Assembly (NCBI GenBank): GCA_963920635.1
Contig: OY987298.1
Span: forward strand, 37,541,787-37,605,786
Length of the DNA: 64,000 nt
Direction of reading: 5' to 3'
DNA from: Pseudeuparius sepicola
Lineage: Eukaryota; Arthropoda; Insecta; Coleoptera; Anthribidae
Part shown: positions 48,945 through 60,659 of the stretch, piece after piece
Position numbering within the stretch: position 1 is the stretch's first letter
Layout of the letters: each line of letters starts with the position of its first letter
Made by a program: the position numbers and the translations under genes
The notes under the pieces: generated by a model
The model's database searches: none
The model's input: only the letters and a program-made list of their open reading frames with translations
What the model was told of the DNA's origin: nothing

Positions 48945-50158
48945 CGTAGTATGAGAGCGGGCCGCATGATTTCAACTCTCATAAGATTATAGAATAAGAT
49001 GTTATGTAAAATGTAGACAGTATATTTCTTTACTAGAAGGGAGTAGATTTCCCCAATTAATATGGGCCCGATCATTGTTATTTAAAGAAATTGTGGTTAA
49101 TTTTTAGGCAAATCTACTCTCATATGATTATAGAACAAAATAGGAAAGAAGGCCCATGGAGCAACAATAAAAAAAGGTCCCTTGGTCCTTTAGAAATCTG
49201 ATATTTTCGGGGCCTCGAAAATCCTCCGCTGTTAAATACGGCGCGAAAGACGAGCGCAAATCTGGACCTCGGGGACGCGAGTTGTGTGCGAAGTCCCGCT
49301 ATAGGTATAGCCATTGCCATATACCGTTTGACGTCCAGAAAAAAAATTCAAACGCGGAACGGGTCAACATAACGAATCTTTTTCATGTAACTTATTTCCC
49401 GTTTTCGAGTTATTAAGGATTTTCGGCGAAAAAAGAAACGACCAACGCAGGTGGGATGCATCTTTTTTACGTGATTAATTTCCCGTCACCTAAAAGCCAA
49501 AGTCCGAAAACTGTCAGAAATTGCCCTTTTCCCCCGAGCTACAGCTAAGTTATTTGGGCTCGGGGCTCTGAGATCGGAAGTCTTCAGGTGAGGTGCAGAT
49601 GCTTCCGGTGCCCCAGAAAATCAAGAAATGAGAAAAAACACGCAATTTCTAAGAGCGGTTCCTCAGGATTTCCCGTCAGTTTCGATAATTCTATTTTCGA
49701 GGTTTCCTTCGGTACTGAAGGAAAGTACAAGACCCAATTAAGAAATTTACCACCTCCTTCGATTTTTAGAACGGCACTTTTCAAACTTTTGCGAAAAAGT
49801 AGTAAATATGTTCGTGGGGCGGGTTGTACCTATTAAAAAATTAAAAATTAACCATAACTTCTTTAAATAACAATCATCGGGCCCATATTGTCTGAGGCAA
49901 CCTATTCGCTTCAAGTAAAGAAATACACCGTTGACTGAAGTATTAATAAGACTTCTCACTGCTAAGCTTCATATTCTGAAAAGTAGATGGCGCCTATGAT
50001 CAACAATGTATTTTGTCTCCGGGAAGCGCATGGTGAGCCACAGAACTGTCAGCCGTGAGTAGTCTTTATTAATACGTTAGTCAACGAATATACCGTCCAA
50101 ATTTTACATAACATCTTATTCTATAATCTTCTGAGAGTTGAAATCAAGCGGCCAGCTC
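48945..50158. mobile_element. Inverted-repeat element with GC-richer core
   Basis: The left arm contains GATTTCAACTCTCATAAGAT and a GGGCCCGATCATTGTTATTT block. Both are mirrored in the right arm (49845-50155). Frames in the 49120-49840 core (GGGGCCTCGAAAATCCTCCG) show no domain. It lies directly downstream of the peptide gene and may supply its AATAAA. Confidence 0.6.
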
Positions 50159-50159
50159 T

Positions 50160-51350
50160 TGGACTATTGGATCTAGTTCAAATATTTGCTAGGATGGAGG
50201 GCTATACCTACGGTTGCCAAATCTGACAATTATTGTCATTCTGATCTGAGCCCTTAATGTCACACAATATGTAGTTCCTTACACCCATACGTATAATATA
50301 ATTCATAATATCCATAGAATTAACGAGCAGGTTGCCCTATAAATTAGAAAACGAAGATAATGGAAAAACAATTATATAATCAATAACAAAATGATAAATA
50401 AACGAGACATCTTTTAGATATATCTGTCAGTCAGCTTGAAAAGAGAACCGAGAAAGATTGTCTTCGAGGAACGTTGAGGACAACTAAAAAACCATAGGTA
50501 AATTTTTTCTGCTTATAGACCACGGGCCAATAATTATAATATTTGGATATTAATTTTTGGGACAATGAAACGCTACTCCGATACTCAGGATCATTCATCT
50601 TTATTTTAAACTCCCTGTTGAAGATACCTACTTATTTATGTTTAAATTGTCGTCAGTTTGAAATACCCCAACTGCATTAAATTTATATTTTCACTTGCAT
50701 GTGACATGTGACTTTATGTACCTACTATTTTTATGGTCCAAATATAATTCCCTATAATAACCACGGACAATTGAGGGTATAGCTAAGCTGGTTTATTTTA
50801 AAAGTTAGGAAAATCGGTTAGATATTTGGGATAAAATTAATTTCTTTTAACATGACAATTTATACCTATTTAAAATTCCTCCCAGGCCTATACTGTAAAT
50901 TTTGCATGCTCAAATATGCCAATGTTTTAGAATGTTTAAATTTAAATTATTGTTGATATACCTATCATATAGGGTGGTCATGTTACATGGATCACATCCA
51001 ATAACTTTTTTTATTTTTGTAGCTACGAAAAAAAATAAACAGAAAAGTGGTAAGGTACCTTCAGGACTATTGAAATCAGTGAACTCTATATCTACTGTTC
51101 AAATAGAGTTCACTGATTGAAATGCAGAAAAATAATTAAACAGGAACAGAGATGTCCGCAATGAGAGTTAATAAAAAGGACAACTTTTTTAATTTTGGAG
51201 AAACTTAACATTTCATCTACGGGGTGTTTAGAAAAAAATATATGAAGATGTCTTAGGAATAAACTACCTTTATTTTTAATCTATAGAAAAAGTGCAATCA
51301 CTAGGAGTAGTTGTTCCCATGAATTGTTCAGAATTCCCATATATGTATGT
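50160..51350. other. Intergenic; one strong hairpin
   Basis: No gene is recognised. AATCAGTGAACTCTAT and its inverse form a near-perfect hairpin at about 51072-51118, between an AGGGTGGTCATG piece near 50971 and a GGGGTGTTTAG piece near 51220. Confidence 0.5.
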
Positions 51351-51356
51351 TGACTA

Positions 51357-52082
51357 AGGTGCCTTCGGGTAGTATCGCCCAGTCTGAAATATCGCCCACT
51401 TTTAAAATTGGCGCTTTGTGGAAGTTTTTCTACTAACCAATGAGGTTAGTCCTTTTTAATAGCGTGTTTTGAACAGCCAATAGCAACAACGCATTTAAAT
51501 CTAAATAACCAACCCCCACAGTCTGTAATAAACTGCGTGAGAGGGCAAGACGTACATTTCTTATAAGATTAATAGATACCTATCATATAATAACGTATCC
51601 AGCAAAGTACCGTCATTTAAAAGGTAACTACAAATAACATGGGCGATATTTAAGCCTTTTATTTTAATACGTCAAATATGATATGAGACAATGTGTGAAA
51701 TGCAAGAATTGGGTGCATGAAAATTGTGTCGGACTCACAGAAGAAGATTTAGAGGCCTTTGAGTGTCCAGAATGTTCGCCATAGTGGTATTTATATTTCG
51801 GGCGATATTTCAAACCAAAGTGGGCGAAATTTCAGCAACGGGCAAAAATATCGTCCATCTACGGCGTTTTTAAAAATCGTTATTTTTTTTTGCTAAAAAT
51901 TGATGTATTTTATTTTTGTCAAATAGTTAATAAAGAATATGGCTTTACTGGTCCAAAATGTGTATTGTTGTTATTTTTAATATAAACCATTGACTAAGGT
52001 ACGAATTCCTTATTCAATGTATAAACCTAAGGATTTTAAGAAGTGGAATGTCTTAGGAGGGCGATATTACCAGAAGGCACCT
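51357..52082. mobile_element. Pogo/Tigger-like remnant with zinc-finger fragment
   Basis: AGGTGCCTTCGGGTAGTATC and CGCCC at the left are mirrored by GGGCGATATTACCAGAAGGC and ACCT at the right, with TA on both sides. The interior encodes a PHD-type finger at 51668-51784. No DDE core remains. Confidence 0.65.
51668..51784 (+). pseudogene. PHD-like zinc finger, C-terminal piece of a transposase
   Basis: It reads MRQCVKCKNWVHENCVGL and then FECPECSP before the stop. The C-x2-C, W-V-H-x2-C and C-x2-C spacing is the second half of a PHD finger. Such fingers occur at the C-terminus of some insect pogo-like transposases. The rest of the protein is absent. Confidence 0.6.
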
Positions 52083-52089
52083 TATTAGA

Positions 52090-53080
52090 AGAGGTTAGAT
52101 GAAGCCATAAATAATTCCTTGTTCGCCTTCAAATTTGTGTTATCGTTGGTGCAGGAGTGTTTGATTCGAGTAATGTTTTATTATTTTACTTTTTACTAAA
52201 AAACTTTTTACTACCTACGCTCTTTAAAATATTGCAATGAAAAATGCCTCTAAAGTTATTATATCATCTTGTTTTATCTGTAGAGCTTTCATCAGTTTCT
52301 AGAAATTTGCTAGAACTTCGATTTGTGCATCTGTAATTGGCCAGGAATATTCTAGAGTAGTTTTCAGGCTTCCATTTGAAAATATAAGCCCTGGTAATTG
52401 GGCCTGAGGGAAGTTGAAGGTTATAACGCGATTTTAGTGCGATTTTTCTTGGTCTTGGTCAGTAGTATCTGACAAGTTTATTTGTGATTTGTGAAGGTTA
52501 AACGATAAATGTGGTAACCAAGGCAACGAGTTTGGACTGTGATTGTTGAAATACAGTACAATATCCCTCTTATTCATTCGTACCGTGGACATCAATTTTT
52601 GTAAATAGTAAAAGTGGAACTATTATCTTGCAACAAATGAGAATTCTTTCGTAACCTTTAATTCCAAACAACTATTAATAGTGATAGTGACACCTTCTCA
52701 AATGATTAAAAATAAAGATCATTGAAATGTTAAGTTTCTCCAATATTTGTAAGCATAATTTTTTATCAAATATACTTTTTATCTTCACATCTGATAAATA
52801 TTCGAGGGCATAAAAACCCTTTTGGACAGGAATCAGAGCCCTCTTCTTTTCACTTTTATTTTTAAAGGTCCAGAAAGCACATCATTATTTAAATTGATTG
52901 GAGGTGTAAAAGTGCATGAATAATTCTTGTCAAACAATTCCATACATATTTAATTCCCATGAAAATATTATTTAGCGGTTTTTGATTGAACTAATTCTCC
53001 CAATAGAGAAGAGGAATCCTACTTGAATCCCGTCATCTCATCGACAGATAATATAGGTAACACTCCCACCAGCGACTATA
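52090..53080. other. Intergenic, no feature recognised
   Basis: AT-rich sequence without domain-like frames, clear palindromes or element ends. Confidence 0.5.
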
Positions 53081-53082
53081 TA

Positions 53083-54245
53083 CAGGGTGAGTCATTAGTA
53101 ATGGCACATAGCGCAACCGCATATGTTTTGGGCCAAAATATTACGATTGAGGCTAATATGCCTTATAGAAATGTTGTTTGTTCAAGAAATACAGGGCGTT
53201 ATAGTTCATTTTTTGAAATTGAATTATGGCTACATCTTCCAAAATAATCAAGCGGCTGAACTGAAATTTGGCACTGCTGTGTTCTCTGGGATGGAGAATA
53301 AGCTGAAAATGTCAATTTCTACGTATCTCACAGAGGGCGCCACTTGAGCTGTTTTTGGATCGTGTTTCTACTCCTAACTGTTTTGAGGTTATCTTTTTGG
53401 CCCTGCAGGTCCGTCATTTTAGTGCATCTTTTCATTCTGCAACAAAAAGGTACCTATTCTTGTTTCATAACGACCAAATCAACCATTTGCGTTAAAATTG
53501 CCAAAACGTGCCCCAAAAGACCTGTTGATTTCAGTATTCTAAAAATAAAATGTTCTCCTCCTACTTTTAATTGTTACAGATCAAATGTACGAAGAAAAAA
53601 ATGCCAAATGAACATTGGTCGAAACACATTTCTTTTCTTGAAATAGGGTGTCCAAATTTTGTCGAGTTTCAATCCGTTCCATTTTAAAAGTGAACATTTT
53701 TTGAGACATTGTTCATATGGAGTTTTTTCTCGCTTTAAATGGTACAGACGTTGTGCAATATTTGAAAGCAGTGTAGATGAATATTTTATTTTTCGAATCT
53801 TGAAGTCGACAGGTCTTTCGGGGCACGTTTTGGCAATTTCAACGCAAACGGTTGATTTAACCGTTATAAAACAAGAGTACCTTTTTGTTGCAGAATGAAA
53901 AGATGTACTAAAATGATGAACCTGCAGGACCAAAAAGATAACCTTAAAAAAGTTACGGTAAAGCACCATCTAAAAACAGACCAAGTGGCGCCCTCTGTAA
54001 GATACCTAAAAATTGGCATTTTCAGTTTATTCTCCATCCACAAAAATATAGCAGTGCCAAATTTCAGTTCAGCAGCTTGATTATTTCGGGAGATGTAGCC
54101 ATAATTCAATTTCAAAAAATGATCTTTAACGCCCTGTATCTTTTAAACAAACAACATTTCTATGAGGCATATTAGCCTAAATCGTAATATTTTGGCCCAA
54201 AATATATGCGGTTGCACTATGTGACATTACTAATGACTCACCCTG
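53083..54245. mobile_element. Palindromic TA element, CAGGGTGAGTCATTAG ends
   Basis: CAGGGTGAGTCATTAGTAAT at the left is mirrored by ATTACTAATGACTCACCCTG at the right, next to TA. The arms are nearly symmetric around 53660. The paired frames on both strands (53344-54115) are a consequence of that symmetry. Confidence 0.85.
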
Positions 54246-54477
54246 TATATTCATTATATGTAAGCACGCCTAAAATGATAAAATGTGGCAAAAATATATA
54301 GTAAAAAAAATTAAATTCCCAAAATGAAATGAGGGCATAGGTCATCTTCAGCAGTTTGGATCAGATGATCTGTTAATTGCTATTAACTGGCTTAAGAGAT
54401 TACGAAACATAATCAAATACAAATACCTACCAAATACTTTCGATCTTTACAAAAGCAGTGATTACTTTTTATAGAAC

Positions 54478-54483
54478 TTTATT
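54478..54483 (-). terminator. Poly(A) signal AATAAA of the minus-strand OBP
   Basis: TTTATT on the plus strand reads AATAAA on the minus strand, about 60 bases after the stop codon. Confidence 0.75.
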
Positions 54484-54542
54484 TCGAACAATACGTAAGA
54501 AAAAATATTCACAGTTTTACAACCTAACACTAACAAAAATGC

Positions 54543-54899
54543 TTAGAAAAGACTAATAGGAGTCGGTGAGTTTTTGAAGTAACATTTGACGGTGTCGACG
54601 GCCGTGTCTTGGGGCGACTCCTTCTGTATGGAGCACTTGTCGACCAGCTTGGCGGCCTCCTCTGGGTTGTCCATGAGATCGCCCAGCTTCTTCTTCAGAA
54701 CGTCGATCTGGAGGACGCCGGCGTCGTTCTGGAAGCCCGACTTCTTGGACATGCAGAAGATGTGCTCCCTGAGTTTGGGGTCATCGGCTATCTCGCCTTT
54801 TCTTGACTTCACGACGACTGCCTCGTCCACTCCGGATTCTGTGCGGCAATCTTTCGAACGCTGGGCCACAAGCGCTTTTTGCTCGTCTGTCAGTTTGGC
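54543..54899 (-). CDS. OBP domain exon (minus strand)
   Basis: It encodes 118 residues and a stop. It follows the acceptor ATTTTTCAG and begins AKLTDEQKALVAQRSKDC. The whole domain lies in one exon, as in exons 2-5 of the four-domain gene. The plus-strand frames of about 105 and 65 codons over it are antisense shadows. Confidence 0.9.
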   Translation of the reverse strand, partial: AKLTDEQKALVAQRSKDCRTESGVDEAVVVKSRKGEIADDPKLREHIFCMSKKSGFQNDAGVLQIDVLKKKLGDLMDNPEEAAKLVDKCSIQKESPQDTAVDTVKCYFKNSPTPISLF

Positions 54900-57800
54900 C
54901 TGAAAAATGACAACGGGTAAGTGAAGACATGTCCAGGTAACACTGCTTTCACTGATACTTTTGTACTATATTTTCATATTTTTTACTCGAAGAAACTAAA
55001 TTTTCCGAAAACGCATTCAGATAATCAATTAAACATCAAATTACAGGGGTTATGGGTGTTTTTATTATAAAGACTCTGTATATCTGTTTTTTTTTTAATC
55101 TATGCTTCATCCCTATATTGCAACGATATACCTACATATGTATATCGTGTGGCCCGTTTGGAATGGAGACACCTCGGTAAAGTTCTTATTCTTAATGTAA
55201 TTTTCGCCGGTTTTTTTTCTAAAAATAGGCCACAAAAAACTCTACGTTAGTGCAAAATTTCAGGTCTTATTCTTAATTTTCAAGGCCCAGTACGATATTT
55301 TTTTCTAGTAAAAAAAAAGACAAAAATTATTTATCAATTTTTTTTATTTAAAATCTGACACAACAACGTTAATCAGGGCACCCCAGAACCCCCATATACC
55401 AAATTTCAACAAAAAATATACAGGGAGTTTCATTCTGCAAGGTGTCAAAGTTGAGCAAAATAGGAAATTTAAAGGCATCTGGCGAGTCAAGTGAGCCATG
55501 GAATTACTTCGAATCAGTTGAATGATGAAGAGAACCACTGACATTGTTGATGGGAAAAGATTCAATAAACAATATACAAGGTGTTTTTCTCTGTGCCCAT
55601 TCAAAATGCTGAATTTTTTAAACTTTATAGAGTCACAAATCGAGTATATAAAATCCATCCCAGCCATTATAAACGAACTAAGTCTAAAAAATACAGAAGC
55701 CAGCCAGTCAGTAAGTCCGTGTGAGTTAAGGTAGCTGGTGTGCCACAACAGGAAACACGCCAAAAATGTATCCTTTGTTAAGTTACAATAATGTAAATTG
55801 TTTTTATTTGTTGGTTGGCATTTTGTAGAAAAATAAATTAATTTTTTGTTCATTGATTTTTTTTCAATGATTCCAGAGCGCTCCTGACCAGTGTAAAGTT
55901 TTATAAAAATTCAGGATTTTAAGATGGCCCAGAGAAAAAGACCCTGTATATTTTTGTATTGAATCATTCAACTGTTTTGAGGGGATTCCACGACACACTT
56001 GACTCGCTATTTGCCTATAAAATTCATATTTTGCTCAAGTTGGACACCTTGCAGAATGAAACTCACTGTACATTTTTTGTTCAAATTTGGTATGTGGGGG
56101 TTTTGGGGTGTCCTGATTAACGCTGTGGTGTCAGATTTGAAATTAAGACGTGAAATTTTGCACTAACGTAAAAAAAAGAGTTTTTGAGGCCTATTTTTAG
56201 AAAAAAAAAACGGCTAAAATCGGATGAAGAATAAAAATTTTACAGAGGTGTGTCCATTCCAAACGGGCCACACTGTATGTCATACTAATTTGGGATCAGG
56301 AATCTTTGGCACTTAGAAAATACTTCTTTTCCTTAACTCCACACACCAGAACTTTGTTTTTGCACTCGACGCGCGTTTCGCTAACCATGTTAGCATCATC
56401 AGGAGATGCTTAAGTCTACTTAATCTGATTGATTGAGTGTACTTCATCTTAATGGTGTGTGGAGTTAATGTTTGTGTGAGTTTATGTCATATGTTTGTAC
56501 CGACCGCTAGGAAGATACACTTTCGAAATTTTCACTTGTAAAATAGGATTAAAATATGTCTTCAGATTAACATAACTAAAATCATTTTTTTTATTAGGAT
56601 GTTGTAGGTAACAAATCCGCAATGAGATTAAAAAATATATATTGGCCGGGTTTCCAATATCTGGCCATGTTTGACGGGCGACGGACCTGTCTAACGATTG
56701 GTATCTAAAAAAATAAGAGAGAATAAACATACCTAACTCTCCCCTTGTAAAAAATGCCCTCCCTCTTGATACGCCTATGTTGGCTCTGACCAGTTGGAGG
56801 CTTTCAGTAGAAACAAACCCACAGTTGTAGATAATAAAGGGGAAAGAATTTATGAGGATAAAAATATACAATATGATATTGTAATGATACTTTATAAACA
56901 AAAAGTGGTCTATTTTCTTTATCTGGTAAAAATTCTAAGTGTAACACTTTCTTCAAGTTGTTTTCCCATTATTGCTACTATTTTAGATATAAAAAGTCCA
57001 AAGACTTAATCGTTCATATCTTCCAAACGATCCGAACAAACATTGACTGAAATATTTAAAAATAGGTTTTAAAAATTTAAATATCGAATCACCGATATAG
57101 CATATTTGTATCGTTTTAATCGAAAAGAAGCGTGCATTTCGAAAAATAAAAGTATGCACGGTCTTATCATAATAAAAACGAGCTTATCGTCTGAATATTT
57201 GATATTGTTCTGATTACATATGTGGAAAATTTACAGGCACAATTATATTTTTTCTGATAAAAAATATAAAAAATATAAAGAAATAAGAGGAGTGTTACTC
57301 TTGGATGCATCACCCATACAATTAGATGATAGATGTTACTAGAATGCCAAAACCAACGAACCGAAACGCTAAAGTAAATAAAAAATAACTTGATTAACCT
57401 TATTCATTTGAAAATCGTGGTACGATTCAATTAAACTAATTTGTATACATATAAAAAAACAAAATAATTAGCATATTTATTGCTATTTGCATTTTTTGTT
57501 ACCTACCGAATCAAGTGAAATGCATTGCTAAACATAAATATTTATAACCTACTTCAAAATTTAGCCACTCTTATCTTATGTATAAATGCATGACAAATAC
57601 TATTATTTCGTCTCTATTGCCATTCTAGTTCTAATTTATAATCTACTTTAATGTAGCTCATATGATATGAGATGATTTTTTAGGACTACCACCTACCACC
57701 GCGATTTTTACAAGCTTTTATTTACTGTGTGTCTGGTCAAATCTTGCAACTACCGAACTAAATTTGAAATCAGTTCCACCCAACCAATTGAGCTGAAATT

Positions 57801-60425
57801 TTGCACACACTTTTGGCGGTGATGACAATAGAGTCTAGCATACTCGCAATATTGTAATTTTTTTCAAAATGGCCGCCGCTCCAAAATGGCGGATTAATTA
57901 TTTCTTCACAACCTCCATGACATCAAATGAAAGAGTTTAACGAGTACAAAGCGATAAGGTGAGTGGCGTAATACTAAATCCATATGGCGGCCACAACATC
58001 CTTAACATGGGTATCAAATGAAAGGGTCCGACGAGTAAAAAAACGGTAAGATGGGTGACGTCATACTAAATCCAATGGCGGTTGTCCCAAGATGACGGAC
58101 TAAATTTCTTTACCACCCTCGTGACATGGGAAGCACATAAAATAAAATAAAAAATAAAAAACCTTTTTAAAAGGAAGATTTTATTGAAGCCACCTACTAA
58201 AACGAATAAAACAAAGTTTTTGTTAAGGTAGGTAATTATGTTAATGCCAAATTGCGAAAAGCTTTTTGAAATCAAAATGAAAAAGCTTGTCGCGCGAATT
58301 GTAAACCCAATAGTTATTTTTGTTACAAGTATCTAAAATGAAGTTGTTCAGGACGAACCATTGCTGTTTTCGGATGAGGCGTTAGCCGAGTCCGGAATAG
58401 CAGATGAGTCCTGAGAAACTTCATTCAACTTCAGCAAGTAGTTGTTTATTAACCAATCACCGTACAATAAAATTAATTGATACCTACATTTATGAACATA
58501 TCACATATCGCGCGGTTGATTTCAAGAAGCTTGTTACAATTTGTCGAGTTACGAAAAACTAAATTTATTTTATTCGTTTTAGTGCGTGGATTATAAAAGT
58601 TTGTTTTTAAAAAGGTTTATTTTTTATTTTTATGTCTTCCTTTTGTTGGGCCCTACCGAAAAACGTAAGAACGTGGCAGCCTTGGATAGGTAGGAAATCC
58701 ATGGCCAATTTGTCGCGCAATATGAAAAAAATTAAATTGGACAAAACTATTACTAGCAACGGTTTATTATACAAGAAGAAGAAACTTTTATATGGAAAAT
58801 AAAAAAACTGAAATCTTCAAAAATTGTCGTGGCCACAACAGAGCCGAAGACCCTGGGTGATTTTCTGTAATTGCATGAGCACACGGTTGCATAAAAATCC
58901 GTGTCATCAATTTTAAAAATAAAAGTTTTCTTTTATCTCTTAGGTACAATAAGCATGCTACGACGATAGTTTGGCTCAATATGAGTGTTTTTATACTGCC
59001 CGAAAAGTTGGTTATAATTTGAGGGGTGCAAAATAAGCCAGAAAATCGCGGTGGTATACCCAAAAAATCAAAAATGAAAAGAAAAACTCATTCAAACTAG
59101 TGAAAAATATATATGTTATCCCATTTAGAAAACAAAAGTGGCATATTTTTCTATATACTTTGTAAATCCCTTTTATTCAATGTCATACCTATAACTAAAA
59201 GATAATGCCTATGCCTGAAAATCTACAACTTGGGTTTCGGGTTATTTTTTCGTGTCTTTAAAAATAAAGGCTGCATAGGAAAGGGTAAGGCAGGACTTAA
59301 TGCTACTCCCAGTTACTATTTTTGTACTGGTCAAATAATCTTGAATCTTCGCTGAAGTGGAGAGTTCAATATTGGGATTAGGTACTTTTAAAATCAAATT
59401 TACTTAAAAATTCAGACTCACTTTTCTAACATTTGTTGTCGGAATAGGTGTAAATAAATAACAAAAATATTGGAGTTGGATCTTGATATTTTGGAAATCA
59501 CTGGTTCATGGTCTCATAATGATACGTACCTAAGCAAGATAAGCTGAATTAATCAATATTTAGGGCGTTTTGGAGGTAAATTCGGAAATATGCCCAAGAG
59601 TAAACAACAGTACAGATATGAAAACGTTTTATAAGACAAAAACTTTGATTATTTTCTCTTTTCGTTGTTGATAACAATAATAATAGTTATCGATAATAGT
59701 CCTTATTTTCAAATAATTCTTGTCTAGAAACTGTCTAGAATTGGAAGATGTGTCTGAATGCACTTTTTTGGCCATCGATTTAGTTTTAACTGAAAGATAA
59801 AAATAAAAAATATCGCACAAATAATCAAGGTACCTAGGCCGGGCCGCCTCAATTCTGGCATAACTCCTTATTCCAAATAACCTTTCCTTACAAAAGTTTT
59901 TCATATCTTTGAAAATAATAATTGTAGTTTACTCATGGGCATATTTTTAAATTTAACTAAAAAACACCCTGTTTATTGATTAATTCGGTTTATTTTCATT
60001 ACGTCTCATTATGAGACCATACGGGAGTGATTTCCAAAATATCATAATCTCCAACGTTTTTTGTTAGTTTCACCTATTCCGACAACCGTCCAGGGACAAA
60101 CTGTAAGTATACCTAACATTAAGAGAGAATTAAAATTCCAAATGGAAATTTGTTTACTTATTTCATATTTACACCGTATCAAAACACGATCTATAGCAGT
60201 GCGCTATTATAAATAGGTATAGAGGGTTTATTTTTATTGTTTATATTATTTTTTTTTGACAACCTAACGAAAGAAAAAAATGTAAAATTGAACTTTAAAA
60301 AAAAAATTCCGGCTTCCTCAATATCCAGAAGTAAAATGTTTCGTATATAATTGGGTGGTGGACCTACTCACCTCAGTTATCACGGCAACAACGAGGACGA
60401 TGGCGGCCACTACGAACGCCTTCAT
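54543..60425 (-). CDS. Single-domain Minus-C odorant-binding protein (spliced, 2 exons)
   Basis: Exons 60425-60372 and 54899-54543 join in phase 0 to give 136 residues: an 18-residue signal, then one PBP/GOBP domain. Four cysteines lie in SKDC, HIFC, VDKC and TVKC. C2 and C5 are absent, as in Minus-C OBPs and Tenebrio THP12. Conserved elements are ESGV after C1, DDPKLREHIFCMSKKSGF, and KESPQDTAV before C6. The C-terminal tail PTPISLF ends exactly where domains 1-3 of the large gene run into their splice donors. OBPs bind small hydrophobic molecules outside cells; the ligand and tissue are unknown. Signal exon, one phase-0 intron and whole-domain exon match the design of the large gene, suggesting the ancestral unit. 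It points towards that gene from 26 kb away. The intron (5.5 kb) contains two palindromic elements and a ribozyme-like motif. Confidence 0.9.
55145..56275. mobile_element. Palindromic element in the OBP intron
   Basis: CGTGTGGCCCGTTTGGAATG at the left mirrors the right end, which finishes CCAAACGGGCCACACTG. The arms share GTTAATCAGGGCACCCCAGA and a GTCAAG-GAGCCATGGAATTA block. Its core resembles the host sequence around the element at 36960-38106. The 169-codon minus-strand frame inside it has no recognisable domain. Confidence 0.75.
56333..56468 (-). mobile_element. Mini-element bearing a hammerhead-like motif
   Basis: TTAACTCCACACACCA at 56333-56348 and its exact inverse at 56453-56468 enclose the hammerhead-like fold. 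The unit of about 136 bases starts and ends with TTAA. Confidence 0.55.
56361..56410 (-). ncRNA. Hammerhead-ribozyme-like motif
   Basis: On the minus strand CTGATGA (56402-56396) is followed by T, the stem GCTAAC-ATG-GTTAGC, GAAA (56379-56376), CGCGCG and TC. This is the order of a hammerhead core. The predicted cleavage point is after the C at 56368. Stem I can form between GCATCTC before the core and GAGTGC after it, with one bulge. Stem III is a bare palindrome, as in the minimal hammerheads of Penelope-like elements, which act as dimers. One extra T sits between CTGATGA and stem II, so the copy may be impaired. Confidence 0.6.
56470..57880. other. OBP intron sequence, no feature recognised
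   Basis: Frames at 56482-56901 and 56794-57009 have no domain pattern. I see no palindrome or exon here. Confidence 0.45.
57885..58125. repeat. Two to three tandem copies of a roughly 95-bp unit
   Basis: Units containing ATGGCGG, then ATCAAATGAAAG and ACGAGTA, then GTACTAAATCCA-like sequence follow each other near 57890, 57985 and 58075. Confidence 0.6.
58130..58645. mobile_element. Inverted-repeat element in the OBP intron
   Basis: AAATAAAAAACCTTTTTAAA at the left is mirrored by TTTAAAAAGGTTTATTTTTT at the right, and ACTAAAACGAATAAAA by TTTTATTCGTTTTAGT. The centre has a GGATGAGGCGTTAGCCGAGTCC hairpin, written here only to its first 22 bases in two halves (GGATGAGGCG and TTAGCCGAGTCC). Confidence 0.65.
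59430..60092. mobile_element. Inverted-repeat element in the OBP intron
   Basis: TTGTTGTCGGAATAGG on the left is mirrored by CCTATTCCGACAACC on the right. The arms also share ATTTTGGAAATCACT and ATGGTCTCATAATGA. It ends 280 bases from the first exon. Confidence 0.65.
60372..60425 (-). CDS. Signal-peptide exon of the minus-strand OBP
   Basis: It encodes MKAFVVAAIVLVVAVITE, a typical secretion signal, and ends at the donor GAG|GTGAGT. Phase 0 is maintained. The ATG context CGAAAATG is favourable, and the TATA box lies about 100 bases upstream. Confidence 0.87.
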
Positions 60426-60521
60426 TTTCGAAGATGGGGACAAAACTGCGTTGTATGGAGATACAAAAAAGGAACGATCGACCGGTGGCGATGGACTACG
60501 GGTTCACCCGGCCGGCGTCTT

Positions 60522-60530
60522 CTTTTTATA
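60522..60530 (-). promoter_or_regulatory. TATA box of the minus-strand OBP
   Basis: The minus strand reads TATAAAAAG about 97 bases before the ATG at 60425. The surrounding 150 bases are GC-rich compared with the rest, as at the four-domain gene promoter. Confidence 0.75.
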
Positions 60531-60659
60531 CAAACTCCCAGTGCGGGTTGACGGGACGGCGTCGCCGTATTATTACCGGCACCTTTCCCGCGACCGTCCA
60601 AAGTCCAGGCTCGGCGCGCTCGGGGTATTCTAACCTTGGGATCGCTGAGAACTAATCGA

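Noticed and set aside
53344..54115. Overlapping frames of 79-131 codons on both strands
   Set aside because: The two arms of the palindrome 53083-54245 produce similar frames on opposite strands. There is no coding evidence.
55344..55853. 169-codon minus-strand frame, the longest in the window
   Set aside because: It lies wholly inside a palindromic element, has no domain pattern, and its sequence is explained by the repeat.
57885..58125. Possible exon from the clustered ATGGCGG motifs
   Set aside because: The motifs recur as a tandem repeat with stops in all frames.
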